In this document: positions 15,634 to 25,042 of the stretch, piece after piece
How positions within the stretch are numbered: position 1 is the first letter of the stretch
How the letters are laid out: each line of letters starts with the position of its first letter
NCBI GenBank assembly: GCA_003137095.1
Contig: PLET01000113.1
Coordinates: 1-64,000, forward strand
From: Gammaproteobacteria bacterium
GTDB lineage: Bacteria > Pseudomonadota > Gammaproteobacteria > Steroidobacterales > Steroidobacteraceae
Length of the DNA: 64,000 nucleotides
Direction: 5' to 3'
Notes under the pieces: model-generated
Told to the model about the DNA's origin: nothing
Database searches by the model: none
What the model saw: only the letters and a program-made list of their open reading frames with translations
Translations under genes and position numbers: made by a program

Positions 15634-15659
15634 AGCCCGCCTAGTGCGGGCTTTTTCTT
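15634..15659 (+). terminator. Rho-independent terminator
   Basis: Stem AGCCCGC (15634-15640) and GCGGGCT (15646-15652) with loop CTAGT, followed by TTTTCTTT. It lies 22 bp after the stop of the winged-helix-like gene. Confidence 0.85.
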
Positions 15660-16367
15660 TGCCCTCCATCTGCATAGCCTCCTTCCACCCAACCTTTGCA
15701 ACACCTGCGGCGCAGAGTGGCGACTAATCTAGGTGCGGCATTCGGGCCGCTCTATCGCAAACGGACGAGCCTCCAGAGCCGTGCGATTTGTCTCCTTGGG
15801 AGTTTATCCAACTCAGGCACTATCGACGTCCAGGAGCATTCCAGGGCTGGGCAGGTACCATTGTGCCGGGTGCCTCGCGTCGCTGATTTCTGCTTAAGAA
15901 TTACGAACAAAAGAACCCTCAAGAGGTTGGTGAATATCCAATTCTGGACATTGCTCCCAACCAACTTCTACGCCCATAGGAATGGTCACAAACCACTCAA
16001 CATTGTCTCAGACCGCCTCTGATCACTTCATTCAAAATATACGAGACGAACACATTCCACTTGGTAGTTGAGACACCCGCGTTTCCACTGGACTCTTCGG
16101 GTATCATCCCGACGACACTCCTGCCGCAATACCTACAAAATATCCAGCAACCTCTGGCGTGGTTGTAAGTCCACATTTTTCTTCACCGTTTCCAAGCTTC
16201 CACTCTGTTGAAGTCGATATACCTCTAACTCGGTGTTCATCATCGTTTGCTGGTGTCTGGCCACCGTGCTAGCGAGGTGTATTCCGGTCACCGACCTTGT
16301 GTCTTGTGGTTGGATAAGGGTTCACATTCACTCTTGACCCTGCAAGGGATCCGAGCCTGGAAATAGA

Positions 16368-16432
16368 AAGGCCCAGGACTGGGTTAAGCAGCCCGGGCCT
16401 TAGATGATGTTGTTGGACGCCCCACCAACATC
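16368..16432. other. Two adjacent hairpins, possible structured RNA
   Basis: Hairpin 1: AAGGCCC (16368-16374) pairs with GGGCCTT (16395-16401). Hairpin 2: GATGTTGTTGG (16406-16416) pairs with CCACCAACATC (16422-16432) with one mismatch and a 5-base loop. Only four bases separate them and neither has a T-run, so they are not simple terminators. Strand and function are unknown. Confidence 0.4.
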
Positions 16433-16573
16433 AGTTTCGTGAATCTTGGGGGTGGGCCAATTGACTATCCGGGCGCCGGACTGCAACTTGCCATAATGTA
16501 TGGAACTGCTCGACCGTGGCCTTCCTTGGGGTCGGCGGGATACGCATCATTCCAAGGGTCGTCTGTCGATCAG

Positions 16574-16597
16574 GAATCGAGGTCAATACCTCGATTC
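16574..16597. repeat. Perfect 10-bp inverted repeat with 4-base loop
   Basis: GAATCGAGGT (16574-16583) and ACCTCGATTC (16588-16597) enclose CAAT. It could be an RNA hairpin or a protein-binding site; no T-run follows on the plus strand. Confidence 0.5.
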
Positions 16598-16829
16598 ACA
16601 TTCGTATTTAGGTCAAGGCGTTACTCGCTCGCTGCCGGCACTTCTCTGTCACGACTCGCGACGGCTTAACTCAACCCACTACTCTATTTTACCGCGAATA
16701 ACTGTAAGAGTATTCCACAGCGGATTCATCAACCGCGTTCAAGAACTACCAGTTGGCGATCCACTACACATCACATCGTAGAGCAAACGGAGAAGCTTTC
16801 CGTGCCCACTTTCGAGTACGGTTGGGTAG

Positions 16830-18158
16830 TTATCCAGCCTTGCGCTTGCGAGGCTTCTTCACCCGCTTCTCGATGTCGTCGATTCTCACTCTCTTGTAGC
16901 CCCCCTCATCATCGTATTCGACAATAGTTTTACTGAATTCTTTGGTTGCCATTTCGACGAGCACGTGCGAGTAGGTTGATTCAATTTCGGCCACTGAGGT
17001 ACCAGCCGCCTTAGCAATCAAATGAATCGCCTCGCCTGCGAGCAATCGATTTGTGATCCAGAAATGGCGACAATGATATGTATCAAACCAGGCAATGTCC
17101 TTTTCGGCCAGTTTTACTCTCAACAGCCTGTAGTTGTGGTAATAAACGTCGCGAGCATCACGACGACCGAAATCCATTGTCGAGAAAACATAATCATACG
17201 GGTCTTTGTGGAGTTGATATTGGTCAATCCATCGAATGAGATAGTTGGTCCGCTCAGTCCGTCGAGAATTCCCACCATACGATGCGTGAAATGAGATCTG
17301 TCGACCCTGCCTTACTTTCGAGGTTTCGGGTCGAATGGTAATCAAGCATTCATTTGCTTTACGATGTAATGCCACGTCTTTGTTCCGGAGGCTGAATAGC
17401 TCACCGGAACGCATTCCTGAATTGGCGACTACCAACACAAAATGGCGTAAAAGCACGCGGTTGTAGACTTCACGGTCGTTCTTCGCTTCCCTAATCCAGT
17501 GGTAGATTGTCGTCAGGAAGTCGAGGTAGTTTCTCTGACTCATCCGCTGGCGCTTTGGACCCTCCTTTTCAACGATAAATGTCCATTTGGGAATATTGCG
17601 TTCAGTGCAAAGCTTCTCCAGCTGAGCGTACTGGAACATTTTTCGGATAGTCAGCAGTTCGTCGCGCACCACGTCACGGCGAATGGTCTTGCCCCGGCTT
17701 TGAGCGTCGGCAAATCGCCACTCTAGGTATCCGTTCCACAGCGTGCCATCCACTACCGAAATGCGTGTGTGAACGTTCTTGCCAATCGAAGCCAGAAATC
17801 GAAAGCCGTGATTGAGCCGAGTGCCGTGATTGTTGAGGGTGTTCTTTGAAATTTGTCCCTGGGCGACCAAGGACTGCCGGTGCTGCCAGAAGCGCCGTTT
17901 GAGGTCGGCTAAGGTGACTGATAGGACTCGTTGACCGGACTCGACCTTCGCGGAGATTTGAATGATCTCCTTGATCGCCAGCTCACGCGCCTTGACCACG
18001 TCAGCGGTCTTCAATGACCGGCGCAGGTGGCGACCCTCCTCCTTGAGATATACCCGCAGAAACCAGGAGCTAATTTTTAGGTCAACCCGGCGATAAATGG
18101 TGCCGCTATAAGGTCCGAATACCAGGTTTTCCGTGTCTTTCTGGTGTTTGTCGCTCAT
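16830..18158 (-). CDS. Tyrosine recombinase (integrase) of the guaA island
   Basis: This is 442 residues from the ATG at 18158; a GTG at 18209 would add 17. The later start is preferred because the upstream stretch carries two integrase-type ACGGGTAT sites (18164-18171 and 18208-18215). Catalytic residues are visible as Arg in NSGMRSGEL, the H-x-x-R motif in YHCRHFW and the tyrosine nucleophile in ESTYSHV. An N-terminal SAM-like core-binding region precedes them, and the tail is very basic (VKKPRKRKAG). It cuts and rejoins DNA at the attachment site in the guaA 3' end, 160 bp away. It is transcribed away from guaA. Confidence 0.9.
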   Translation of the reverse strand: MSDKHQKDTENLVFGPYSGTIYRRVDLKISSWFLRVYLKEEGRHLRRSLKTADVVKARELAIKEIIQISAKVESGQRVLSVTLADLKRRFWQHRQSLVAQGQISKNTLNNHGTRLNHGFRFLASIGKNVHTRISVVDGTLWNGYLEWRFADAQSRGKTIRRDVVRDELLTIRKMFQYAQLEKLCTERNIPKWTFIVEKEGPKRQRMSQRNYLDFLTTIYHWIREAKNDREVYNRVLLRHFVLVVANSGMRSGELFSLRNKDVALHRKANECLITIRPETSKVRQGRQISFHASYGGNSRRTERTNYLIRWIDQYQLHKDPYDYVFSTMDFGRRDARDVYYHNYRLLRVKLAEKDIAWFDTYHCRHFWITNRLLAGEAIHLIAKAAGTSVAEIESTYSHVLVEMATKEFSKTIVEYDDEGGYKRVRIDDIEKRVKKPRKRKAG

Positions 18159-18163
18159 CCCAT

Positions 18164-18267
18164 ATACCCGTTTGACGTGTTGGCTCGCGCCGGCCACGAG
18201 TACCGGCACGGGTATTACGATACCCTACCGGGTGGCGAAAAGGGTTAAAACGGGTATGGACGGGTAT
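18164..18267. promoter_or_regulatory. Arm-type repeats between integrase and guaA junction
   Basis: The octamer ACGGGTAT occurs at 18208-18215, 18250-18257 and 18260-18267, and inverted at 18164-18171. The last two direct copies are spaced by exactly one helical turn. The same octamer occurs twice at the other island end (827-845). This fits integrase arm sites; the copies before the integrase start may also give autoregulation. Confidence 0.6.
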
Positions 18268-18318
18268 CTTTGGTACGCTTATAAGTGTCTGAAAAGATTA
18301 TATAATTGTTCGTAACGC

Positions 18319-19896
18319 CTATTCCCACTCAATCGTCGCCGGCGGCTTGCCCGAGATGTCGTACACGACTCGCGATATCCCGGGTACCTCGTTGATGATT
18401 CGGAGGCTGACGCGATCCAAGAAGTCATAGGGCAGATGCGCCCAGCGGGCGGTCATGAAATCAATGGTCTCGACCGCGCGCAGCGCGACTACATAATCGT
18501 AGCGCCGGACGTCGCCCATCACACCCACCGATCGCACCGGCAGGAACACGGCGAACGCCTGGCTCACCTTGTCGTACAGATCGTGCCGTCGCAGTTCTTC
18601 GATGAAAATCGCGTCGGCGCGCCGCAACAGATCGGCGCGCGCCTTTTCAATCTCGCCGAGGATGCGCACGCCGAGCCCGGGGCCCGGAAACGGATGGCGA
18701 CATACCATTTCGACCGGTAATCCGAGCTGCACACCCAGCTTTCGCACCTCGTCCTTGAACAGCTCGCGCAGCGGCTCCAGCAGCTTCAAGTTCATGCGCT
18801 CGGGCAGACCGCCAACGTTGTGGTGGCTCTTGATGACGTGCGCCTTGCCGGTTTTGGCGCCGGCGGACTCGATCACGTCAGGATAGATGGTTCCCTGGGC
18901 GAGCCATTTGATACCAGTCAGCGTGGCCGCCTCTTCGTCGAACACCTCGATGAACTGGCGCCCGATGATCTTGCGCTTCTTCTCCGGATCCTTCTCGCCG
19001 GCCAGCGCGGCGAGGAAGCGCGCCTCCGCATCGACGCGGATCACCCGCACGCCCATGTGCTCGGCGAAGGTGGCCATCACCTGATCGCCCTCACCCATAC
19101 GCAGCAGCCCATGGTCCACGAAAACGCAGATGAGCTGGTTGCCGATCGCGCGCTGCAAGAGTGCCGCCAGAACCGACGAATCGACGCCTCCCGAAAGGCC
19201 CAGCAGCACCTTATCCGCACCGACTTGTGCGCGGATACGCGACACGCTGTCCTCGATGATGCTGCCGGTGGCCCAATCAGCTTCGCAGCCGGCGATCTCG
19301 CGCACGAAACGGCGCAGGATCTCGCCGCCCTGCAAGGTATGCGTGACCTCAGGATGAAACTGCAGCGCGTAAAAGCGCCGGGATTCGTCCGCCATGGCGG
19401 CGAGCGGCGCATTGTCGCTGTGTGCAATCACGGCAAAGCCCGGCGGCGCCGCGGCCACCCGGTCGCCGTGGCTCATCCACACGTCGAGCACGCGGCGGCC
19501 TTGTGCGTCCCGATTGTCCTCGAGTCCATCGAGCAGCCTGGATGGAGCGCCCGGTTTGACCTGCGCGAAGCCGAATTCGCGATGGGCCGATGATTCGACC
19601 CGGCCGCCGAGCTGCGTCGCCATGGTCTGCATGCCGTAACAGATGCCGAGCACCGGCACCTTCAGCGCGAATACGATTTCCGGCGCCGCCGGACCCTTCA
19701 CATCGTAGACGGATTCCGGACTGCCCGACAGGATCACGCCCCGCGGCGCAAAGCGCCCGATTTCCTCCGGCGGCGCGTCCCAGGCGTAGATCTCGCAATA
19801 AACGCCAAGTTCGCGCACGCGGCGCGCGATCAATTGGGTGTACTGCGAGCCGAAATCGAGGATGAGAATGCGGCCGGCTCGGATGTCGGGCATCAA
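18319..19896 (-). CDS. guaA: GMP synthase (glutamine-hydrolysing)
   Basis: This full-length 525-residue protein converts XMP, ATP and glutamine to GMP. The N-terminal class I glutamine amidotransferase has LGICYGMQ with the nucleophilic Cys and ALQFHPEV with the catalytic His. The ATP-pyrophosphatase P-loop SGGVDSS follows near residue 235, then the C-terminal dimerisation domain with RPPATIEWE-like ending (KPPATIEWE). Its ATG overlaps the guaB stop by four bases, so the two enzymes of the IMP-to-GMP branch are co-translated. The 3' end hosts the island attachment core. Confidence 0.98.
   Translation of the reverse strand: MMPDIRAGRILILDFGSQYTQLIARRVRELGVYCEIYAWDAPPEEIGRFAPRGVILSGSPESVYDVKGPAAPEIVFALKVPVLGICYGMQTMATQLGGRVESSAHREFGFAQVKPGAPSRLLDGLEDNRDAQGRRVLDVWMSHGDRVAAAPPGFAVIAHSDNAPLAAMADESRRFYALQFHPEVTHTLQGGEILRRFVREIAGCEADWATGSIIEDSVSRIRAQVGADKVLLGLSGGVDSSVLAALLQRAIGNQLICVFVDHGLLRMGEGDQVMATFAEHMGVRVIRVDAEARFLAALAGEKDPEKKRKIIGRQFIEVFDEEAATLTGIKWLAQGTIYPDVIESAGAKTGKAHVIKSHHNVGGLPERMNLKLLEPLRELFKDEVRKLGVQLGLPVEMVCRHPFPGPGLGVRILGEIEKARADLLRRADAIFIEELRRHDLYDKVSQAFAVFLPVRSVGVMGDVRRYDYVVALRAVETIDFMTARWAHLPYDFLDRVSLRIINEVPGISRVVYDISGKPPATIEWE
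18323..18333 (+). repeat. guaA-side attachment-site core (candidate)
   Basis: TCCCACTCAAT lies within the last codons of guaA (the reverse strand encodes I-E-W-E). It is identical to 781-791. Insertion at this point keeps the guaA reading frame and stop intact, as is normal for islands that use the guaA 3' end. Confidence 0.65.
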
Positions 19897-21359
19897 CCGA
19901 TCCGGTAGTTCGGGGCTTCTTTGGTGATGGTCACGTCGTGCACGTGGCTCTCACGAACGCCCGCGTTGGTTATGCGTACGAATTGCGGCCGCGTGCGCAT
20001 CTCCTCGATGCTGTTGCTGCCGGTGTATCCCATCGCGGCCCGCAGGCCGCCGGACAGCTGCAGGAGTATGGCAACCAGGCTGCCCTTGTACGCTACGCGG
20101 CCTTCGATGCCCTCCGGCACGAGCTTCTCGAGTTCCGTGGTGGTGTCCTGAAAGTACCGGTCGCTCGATCCATGGGCCTGCGACATCGCGCCGATGGATC
20201 CCATCCCGCGATAGGCCTTGTAGGATCCGCCCTGATACAGCTCCACCTCGCCCGGGGACTCCTCGGTGCCGGCGAACAGGCCGCCGATCATCACGCTGTG
20301 GGCACCGGCCGCCAGCGCCTTGGCGATGTCTCCGGAATAGCGTATGCCGCCGTCGCCGATCACCGGTACACCGCTGCCTTCGAGGGCGACGGCAACCCGC
20401 GATATGGCGCTGATCTGCGGCACGCCGACGCCCGCCACGATGCGCGTGGTGCAGATCGAGCCGGGTCCGATGCCCACCTTGACGGCGTCTGCCCCGGCCT
20501 TCACCAGATCGAGCGCCGCCTCCGCGGTCACGATGTTGCCGCCGACGACCTGCATGTCCGGGTGGGCCTTCTTGATTTTGGCGACTGTGTCCAACACCCC
20601 GCGCGAATGGCCGTGCGAGGTGTCGACCACGATCACGTCGACGCCCGCCTCGCGCAATGCGGCGACGCGCTGCAGCGTATCCGGAGTGGTGCCGACCGCC
20701 GCGCCCACCCGCAGGCTACCCACATCGTCCTTGCAGGCGTTCGGGAATTCCGTGGCCTTTTGGAAATCCTTGACAGTGATCATGCCCTTGAGCTCGTGGT
20801 CACCGGCCACCACCAGCACCTTTTCGATGCGATGCTTGTGCAAAAGGGCCAGCACCTCGTCCTTGGGCGCGTTCTCGCGCACCGTGATCAGGCGCTCCTT
20901 CGGGGTCATCACGGAGGAAACCGGCGCATCGAGCTTGGTCTCGAAACGCAGATCCCGGTGCGTCACGATCCCCACCACCTTGGTGCCGAGCACGACGGGG
21001 ACGCCGGAGATGTTCTTGGCGCGCGTCAATTCGATGACCTGGCGGATGGTCATGTCCGGATTCACGCTGATCGGGTCGGTGATCACGCCGCTCTCGAACT
21101 TCTTCACGCGGTCCACTTCGCGTGCCTGGTGGGCGATCGACATGTTCTTGTGGATGATGCCGATGCCGCCTTCCTGCGCGATGGTGATCGCCAGCCGCGC
21201 CTCGGTGACAGTGTCCATGGCTGCGGAAATCATCGGCAGATTCACGCGTATTTCCCGGGTCAACCAGGTGCCCAGGGATACCTCGCGCGGCAGGACCTCG
21301 GAGTAGGCCGGTACCAGCAGCACGTCGTCGAAAGTAAGAGCCTCTTCAAGAATACGCAT
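19893..21359 (-). CDS. guaB: IMP dehydrogenase
   Basis: This is 488 residues from the ATG at 21359 ([20 protein letters not shown]), the normal IMPDH length. A GTG five codons upstream is also possible. The enzyme oxidises IMP to XMP with NAD. A (beta/alpha)8 barrel is interrupted by two CBS domains at about 95-205. The catalytic cysteine lies in GPGSICTTR, and the flap motif is [11 protein letters not shown]. It is the first gene of the guaB-guaA operon and diverges from xseA across an 86-bp promoter region. Confidence 0.97.
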   Translation of the reverse strand: MRILEEALTFDDVLLVPAYSEVLPREVSLGTWLTREIRVNLPMISAAMDTVTEARLAITIAQEGGIGIIHKNMSIAHQAREVDRVKKFESGVITDPISVNPDMTIRQVIELTRAKNISGVPVVLGTKVVGIVTHRDLRFETKLDAPVSSVMTPKERLITVRENAPKDEVLALLHKHRIEKVLVVAGDHELKGMITVKDFQKATEFPNACKDDVGSLRVGAAVGTTPDTLQRVAALREAGVDVIVVDTSHGHSRGVLDTVAKIKKAHPDMQVVGGNIVTAEAALDLVKAGADAVKVGIGPGSICTTRIVAGVGVPQISAISRVAVALEGSGVPVIGDGGIRYSGDIAKALAAGAHSVMIGGLFAGTEESPGEVELYQGGSYKAYRGMGSIGAMSQAHGSSDRYFQDTTTELEKLVPEGIEGRVAYKGSLVAILLQLSGGLRAAMGYTGSNSIEEMRTRPQFVRITNAGVRESHVHDVTITKEAPNYRIG

Positions 21360-21445
21360 TGGGGGAGCGATCACGCACCGTCATCCAAGAGGCGGCGCAT
21401 TGTACCTTGCACCTGCAGCGCGGTAAACCGCAGTATGATTTGGCC

Positions 21446-22813
21446 ATGGAATATGCAGCCGGCGAGCCCTTTTCGTCCCCGCCGCAGCGGGACATTTACA
21501 GCGTTTCACGCCTGAATCGCGAGGTACGGGTGCTGCTCGAGCGGGGATTCGCCAGTGTGTGGCTCGAGGCCGAGATCTCCAATTTTGCACGACCCAGCTC
21601 CGGACACTGGTATTTCACGCTCAAGGACGCGACGTCGCAGGTGCGCTGCGCGATGTTCCGGCAGCGAAACATGCTGTGCGGCTTCACGGCCCGGGACGGC
21701 CAGAAGGTGCTGGTGCACGCCCGCGTGGGTCTCTACGAGCCGCGCGGCGAGTTTCAGCTCATCGTCGATTCCATGGAGGATTCCGGGCTCGGAGCGCTGA
21801 AGCGCCAATTCGAGCAGCTGGCCGCCAGGCTCGCCGCCGAAGGCCTGTTCGCCGTGGATCGCAAACGCCCGCTGCCCGCCCTGCCCCGGCGCATCGGCGT
21901 GATCACCTCGCCCACGGGAGCGGCCATCCGTGACATCCTGCACGTCCTCGCACGGCGCTTTCCGGCGGCGGCGGTGCTCATCTACCCGGTGGCGGTGCAG
22001 GGCGCGGCGGCAGCGGCCGAGATCATCGCTGCGCTGGTCCTGGCCCGGCAGCGCGCCGAGTGCGATGTCCTGATCCTAGCGCGCGGCGGCGGCTCGCTGG
22101 AGGATCTGTGGGCCTTCAACGACGAGGCGCTGGCGCGCGCCATCGTAGCCTCCCCCATTCCCGTGGTGTCCGGCGTCGGCCACGAGATCGACGTCAGCAT
22201 CGCGGATTTCGCCGCCGACGTGCGCGCTCCCACCCCGTCGGCCGCCGCGGAGCTGGTCGTGCCCGACGCGCTTGAATGGCTGAAATCCTATCAGGCCTTC
22301 CATAGCCGGCTGCAGCGGATCGTGTTGCGGCGATTGGCCGAGCAACAGACCCGCCTGCGCTGGCTCGCAGGCCGTGCGGCGCAGGTGAGCCCTTCCGCCC
22401 GCCTGGCGCAGCAGATGCAGCGTCTGGACGACCTCGAACGGCGCATGGGGCGCGCGCTGCGCAAGTCGCTCGCGGACCAACATACGGGGCTCGCCCTGCG
22501 GCGCAGCCGGCTGTGGGGCGTGAGTCCGGCGACGCAGGTGCGCGAGGCACTGGCGGCCCAGCGCGCTTTGCAGGCCAGATTGGGCGCCGCCGGCCGCCTG
22601 ACCCTGCGTCAGGCACGCGAGCGGCTGCTGCCGTTGGTGCGCACCCTGAACGCCGTGAGTCCGCTCGCCACGCTCGATCGCGGCTACGCCATCGTGAGCA
22701 CCGAGGACGGCGCGATTCTGCGCGATGCGGCGGCGGCGCCCGCGGGCATGCGCATCGTGGCGCGGCTGGCGCACGGGCGAATCCGCGCCAAGGTCGAGGG
22801 CGGCTCGGCTTGA
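21446..22813 (+). CDS. xseA: Exodeoxyribonuclease VII large subunit
   Basis: This is 455 residues from the ATG at 21446; a longer frame from 21359 adds unlikely sequence that would run into the guaB start. The N-terminal OB-fold (YSVSRLNREVRVLLERGF and NFARPSSGHWYFTLKD) precedes the catalytic domain (RIGVITSPTGAAIRDI, RGGGSLEDLWAFNDE, VVSGVGHEIDVSIADF) and a long coiled-coil region. The partner XseB is not nearby. TATGAT ends seven bases before the ATG, so a leaderless transcript is possible, although no good -35 is seen at standard spacing. The stop overlaps the next ATG (TGATG). Confidence 0.96.
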   Translation: MEYAAGEPFSSPPQRDIYSVSRLNREVRVLLERGFASVWLEAEISNFARPSSGHWYFTLKDATSQVRCAMFRQRNMLCGFTARDGQKVLVHARVGLYEPRGEFQLIVDSMEDSGLGALKRQFEQLAARLAAEGLFAVDRKRPLPALPRRIGVITSPTGAAIRDILHVLARRFPAAAVLIYPVAVQGAAAAAEIIAALVLARQRAECDVLILARGGGSLEDLWAFNDEALARAIVASPIPVVSGVGHEIDVSIADFAADVRAPTPSAAAELVVPDALEWLKSYQAFHSRLQRIVLRRLAEQQTRLRWLAGRAAQVSPSARLAQQMQRLDDLERRMGRALRKSLADQHTGLALRRSRLWGVSPATQVREALAAQRALQARLGAAGRLTLRQARERLLPLVRTLNAVSPLATLDRGYAIVSTEDGAILRDAAAAPAGMRIVARLAHGRIRAKVEGGSA

Positions 22814-23640
22814 TGCGCAGCGCGCTGATCCTGACCTCGCTGCTGCCGGCTTTGGTCGCGTCGATGCCCATGCCGCGCGAGAGTGCGGTCCCGGGTGGTG
22901 TGAAAATCATTCCTCTGACTGCAGCCGGATCGGCTGCGGACTCCGTGCCCTATGTCGATGCGGACGGGCATCGGGCGCTGGTCGTCAATGACGGCGCCGG
23001 CTGGTTCGCGCTGATCGGAATTCCCCTGTCGGCTCCCGTCGGCATCAGGCAGATCACGGTGCGCGTCCGCGGCCCAGACGGCGCCGCGCGCAGGATCGGC
23101 TTTACGGTGGCGGCGAAGCGCTACGCCAGCCAATCCTTGCAGGTCCCACCCAAGCAGGTGGACCTGTCTGCGGACGATCTCGCGCGCGTTGCGAGCGAGC
23201 GCGGCAAAATCGATCGCGCGCTGAACCACTGGTCCTCGCGGCAACCCGACACACTGCTGCTGGCGCAGCCGGTACCGGGCGTGCGCAGCAGCTCGTTTGG
23301 CCTGCGGCGCGTCTTCAACGGCGAGTCGCGCAGTCCGCACAGCGGCATGGACATCGCCGCGCCGAGCGGCACCGCGGTGCTGGCGCCCGCCGCGGGCGAG
23401 GTCGTCGACATCGGCGACTATTTTTTCACCGGCAACACGGTGGTGCTAGATCATGGCCGCGGTTTTTTCAGCATGTATTGTCACCTGAGCGCCGTCGACG
23501 TGCGGCCCGGGCAGCAGGTCGTCGCCGGCGCACGCATTGGTGCGGTCGGCATGACCGGTCGGGCCACGGGTCCGCATCTGCATTGGGCTCTCAGCCTGAA
23601 CCGCGCCTGGGTCGACCCGGAACTATTCGTCCGCCAATGA
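22813..23640 (+). CDS. M23-family metallopeptidase (LytM-like), exported
   Basis: This protein has 275 residues. The start overlaps the xseA stop. A signal peptide (MRSALILTSLLPALVAS) is followed by an N-terminal beta domain and a C-terminal peptidase domain from about residue 160. The zinc motifs are visible: HSGMDIAAPSGT (H-x3-D), then HLSAV and GPHLHWAL (H-x-H). Catalytic members cut peptidoglycan cross-bridges. All zinc ligands appear present, so it may be active in the periplasm on septal or general wall remodelling. It is translationally coupled to xseA, a pairing seen in related genomes. Confidence 0.9.
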   Translation: MRSALILTSLLPALVASMPMPRESAVPGGVKIIPLTAAGSAADSVPYVDADGHRALVVNDGAGWFALIGIPLSAPVGIRQITVRVRGPDGAARRIGFTVAAKRYASQSLQVPPKQVDLSADDLARVASERGKIDRALNHWSSRQPDTLLLAQPVPGVRSSSFGLRRVFNGESRSPHSGMDIAAPSGTAVLAPAAGEVVDIGDYFFTGNTVVLDHGRGFFSMYCHLSAVDVRPGQQVVAGARIGAVGMTGRATGPHLHWALSLNRAWVDPELFVRQ

Positions 23641-23656
23641 ACACGGGGTGATCCGC

Positions 23657-24499
23657 ATGAGTGTCGCAGCCAGCCCACCGTCAGCCACGCAGGTCATTCC
23701 GGTTCTGCTCAAGGGACAGAAAGCCCTGGTGACCGGTGCCAACTCCGGCATCGGCAGGGCCATTGCCATCGCACTCGGCCAGTCGGGAGCGGATGTCGCC
23801 GTCAACTATGTGGACGGCGATGCAGCGGCGCAGGAGGTCGTCGACGCCATCATCGCCGCCGGCTCGCGCGCCGTCGCCATCAAGGCGGATGTGTCGGACG
23901 AGGCCGAGGTTCAGGCGATGTTCCAGCGCATGTACCAGGAGTACGGCACCATCGACATCCTCGTCAACAACGCCGGATTGCAGCGCGACGCCCCCTTCGA
24001 TCAAATGACCCTGGCGCAGTGGAATTTCGTGCTCGGCGTCAATCTCTCGGGCCAATTCCTGTGCGCGCGCGAAGCGCTGCGCGAATTCAAACGCCGCGGA
24101 ATCGTGCGCGAGGTGTCGGTGGCAGCCGGCAAGATCATCTGCATCAGCTCGGTCCACGAGGTCATTCCCTGGAGCAGCCATGCGAACTATGCGGCCTCCA
24201 AGGGAGGCATCATGCTGATGATGAAGACCCTGGCCCAGGAGGGCGCTCCATTCGGCGTACGCGTCAACAGCATTTGTCCCGGCGCCATCCGCACGCCCAT
24301 CAACACCACCGCCTGGGATACCCCCGCGGCTTATGCGGCGCTGATGACCCACATTCCCTACAAGCGCATCGGCGAACCCGAGGACATCGGCCGGGTCGCG
24401 GTCATGCTCGCCTCGGATCTGTCCGACTACATCACCGGCGCGAGCATTTTCGTCGACGGCGGCATGACGCTGTACCCTGAATTCGCCACCGGCGGCTGA
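23657..24499 (+). CDS. SDR-family oxidoreductase, glucose 1-dehydrogenase-like
   Basis: This is 280 residues from the ATG at 23657; a GTG at 23648 is an alternative. It is a classical short-chain dehydrogenase with the Rossmann motif TGANSGIGRAIA, NNAGLQ, the catalytic Ser in ISSVHEV, the YAASK Tyr-Lys pair and the ending GASIFVDGGMTLYP. The overall pattern is close to glucose 1-dehydrogenases, which oxidise sugars with NAD(P). It follows the M23 gene by 16 bp on the same strand and may be co-transcribed. Substrate is not provable from sequence. Confidence 0.88.
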   Translation: MSVAASPPSATQVIPVLLKGQKALVTGANSGIGRAIAIALGQSGADVAVNYVDGDAAAQEVVDAIIAAGSRAVAIKADVSDEAEVQAMFQRMYQEYGTIDILVNNAGLQRDAPFDQMTLAQWNFVLGVNLSGQFLCAREALREFKRRGIVREVSVAAGKIICISSVHEVIPWSSHANYAASKGGIMLMMKTLAQEGAPFGVRVNSICPGAIRTPINTTAWDTPAAYAALMTHIPYKRIGEPEDIGRVAVMLASDLSDYITGASIFVDGGMTLYPEFATGG

Positions 24500-24519
24500 G
24501 GCCGCCCCGCGATCGGGCG

Positions 24520-24945
24520 TCAGACCGCCGGCGGGTTCGCCGGCGTACGAGGCGCCGGCGCCGGCACGGTCGCATTCTTCGGCGCGATCTTCTTGTCGGG
24601 CGCAGCGGTTTGAATCAGCGACACCAGCGGGCAATGCTGATGATGCAGCAGGATTTCGCCGAATCTGTCGAAGCTGCCGTCGGCGTTGGTCTTGAAGCCG
24701 AGGTGCTCGGCGAAGGGCAGATCATTGCAGTGCCCGAGCAGGGTGGCCTTGTACCAGGTGTGATCGCGGCTCTGTATGAGCACCGTCTGATCATTCACGA
24801 CCCGCCAGTCGTTGATTCCATGGCGGTCGGCGAACGCAATACGCGCCTCCGGCGCCGGCGCCGGATCTGCGGCGAGTGCGATCTGCGGGGCGGCTCCCGC
24901 CGCAAATCCACCCAACGCGATGGCCAAGGACAATGTGCGCGTCAT
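24520..24945 (-). CDS. DUF6491-type secreted protein
   Basis: This is 141 residues from MTRTLSLAIALGGFAAG, a signal peptide cleaved near ALAADP; the longer frame upstream starts with non-signal sequence and is rejected. The mature part (IAFADRHGINDWRVVNDQTV, then RDHTWYKATLLGHCNDLPFA) is the conserved pattern of the DUF6491 proteins of gammaproteobacteria, whose function is unknown. Two cysteines (GHCNDL and HQHCPL) could form a disulfide. A Pro/Ala-rich tail ends the protein. It converges with the SDR gene. Confidence 0.75.
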   Translation of the reverse strand: MTRTLSLAIALGGFAAGAAPQIALAADPAPAPEARIAFADRHGINDWRVVNDQTVLIQSRDHTWYKATLLGHCNDLPFAEHLGFKTNADGSFDRFGEILLHHQHCPLVSLIQTAAPDKKIAPKNATVPAPAPRTPANPPAV

Positions 24946-25042
24946 GCCGGACTCCCTGCTGGGTCGATGCTCACTAGAGTGCGCCGGCTCGCCGAAGTTC
25001 TGGTTGCATCGCAGCATTCAGCCTATATAGCCGTTCTGGGAA

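Larger units (their letters stand above)
15660..16829. other. Gene-poor 1.2-kb stretch downstream of the integrase
   Basis: No convincing coding region is present on either strand; open frames of 60-110 codons here lack ribosome-binding sites and protein-like composition. The main structure is a run of strong inverted repeats at 16368-16432 and 16574-16597, described separately. The stretch may be decayed sequence or hold an RNA. Confidence 0.45.
781..18333. mobile_element. guaA-integrated genomic island, about 17.5 kb
   Basis: Boundaries are proposed from four observations. A tyrosine integrase lies beside guaA and is transcribed away from it. The 11-bp sequence TCCCACTCAAT, part of the guaA 3' end at 18323-18333, recurs as a direct repeat at 781-791. 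ACGGGTAT/C repeats sit just inside both ends. Base composition drops visibly between the two points and returns to GC-rich beyond them. The 3' end of guaA is an established integration hotspot for islands with this type of integrase. Cargo includes a TET/JBP oxygenase-kinase fusion, an amino acid:DNA transferase homologue, two HEPN-like proteins, a C-protein regulator and a serine recombinase. No conjugation or replication genes are visible, so transfer would need help. The short repeat is the weakest part of the argument. Confidence 0.75.

Noticed and set aside
15696-16022. A 108-codon frame in the gene-poor stretch
   Set aside because: It has no ribosome-binding site and no domain, and its base composition gives no sign of selection for coding.
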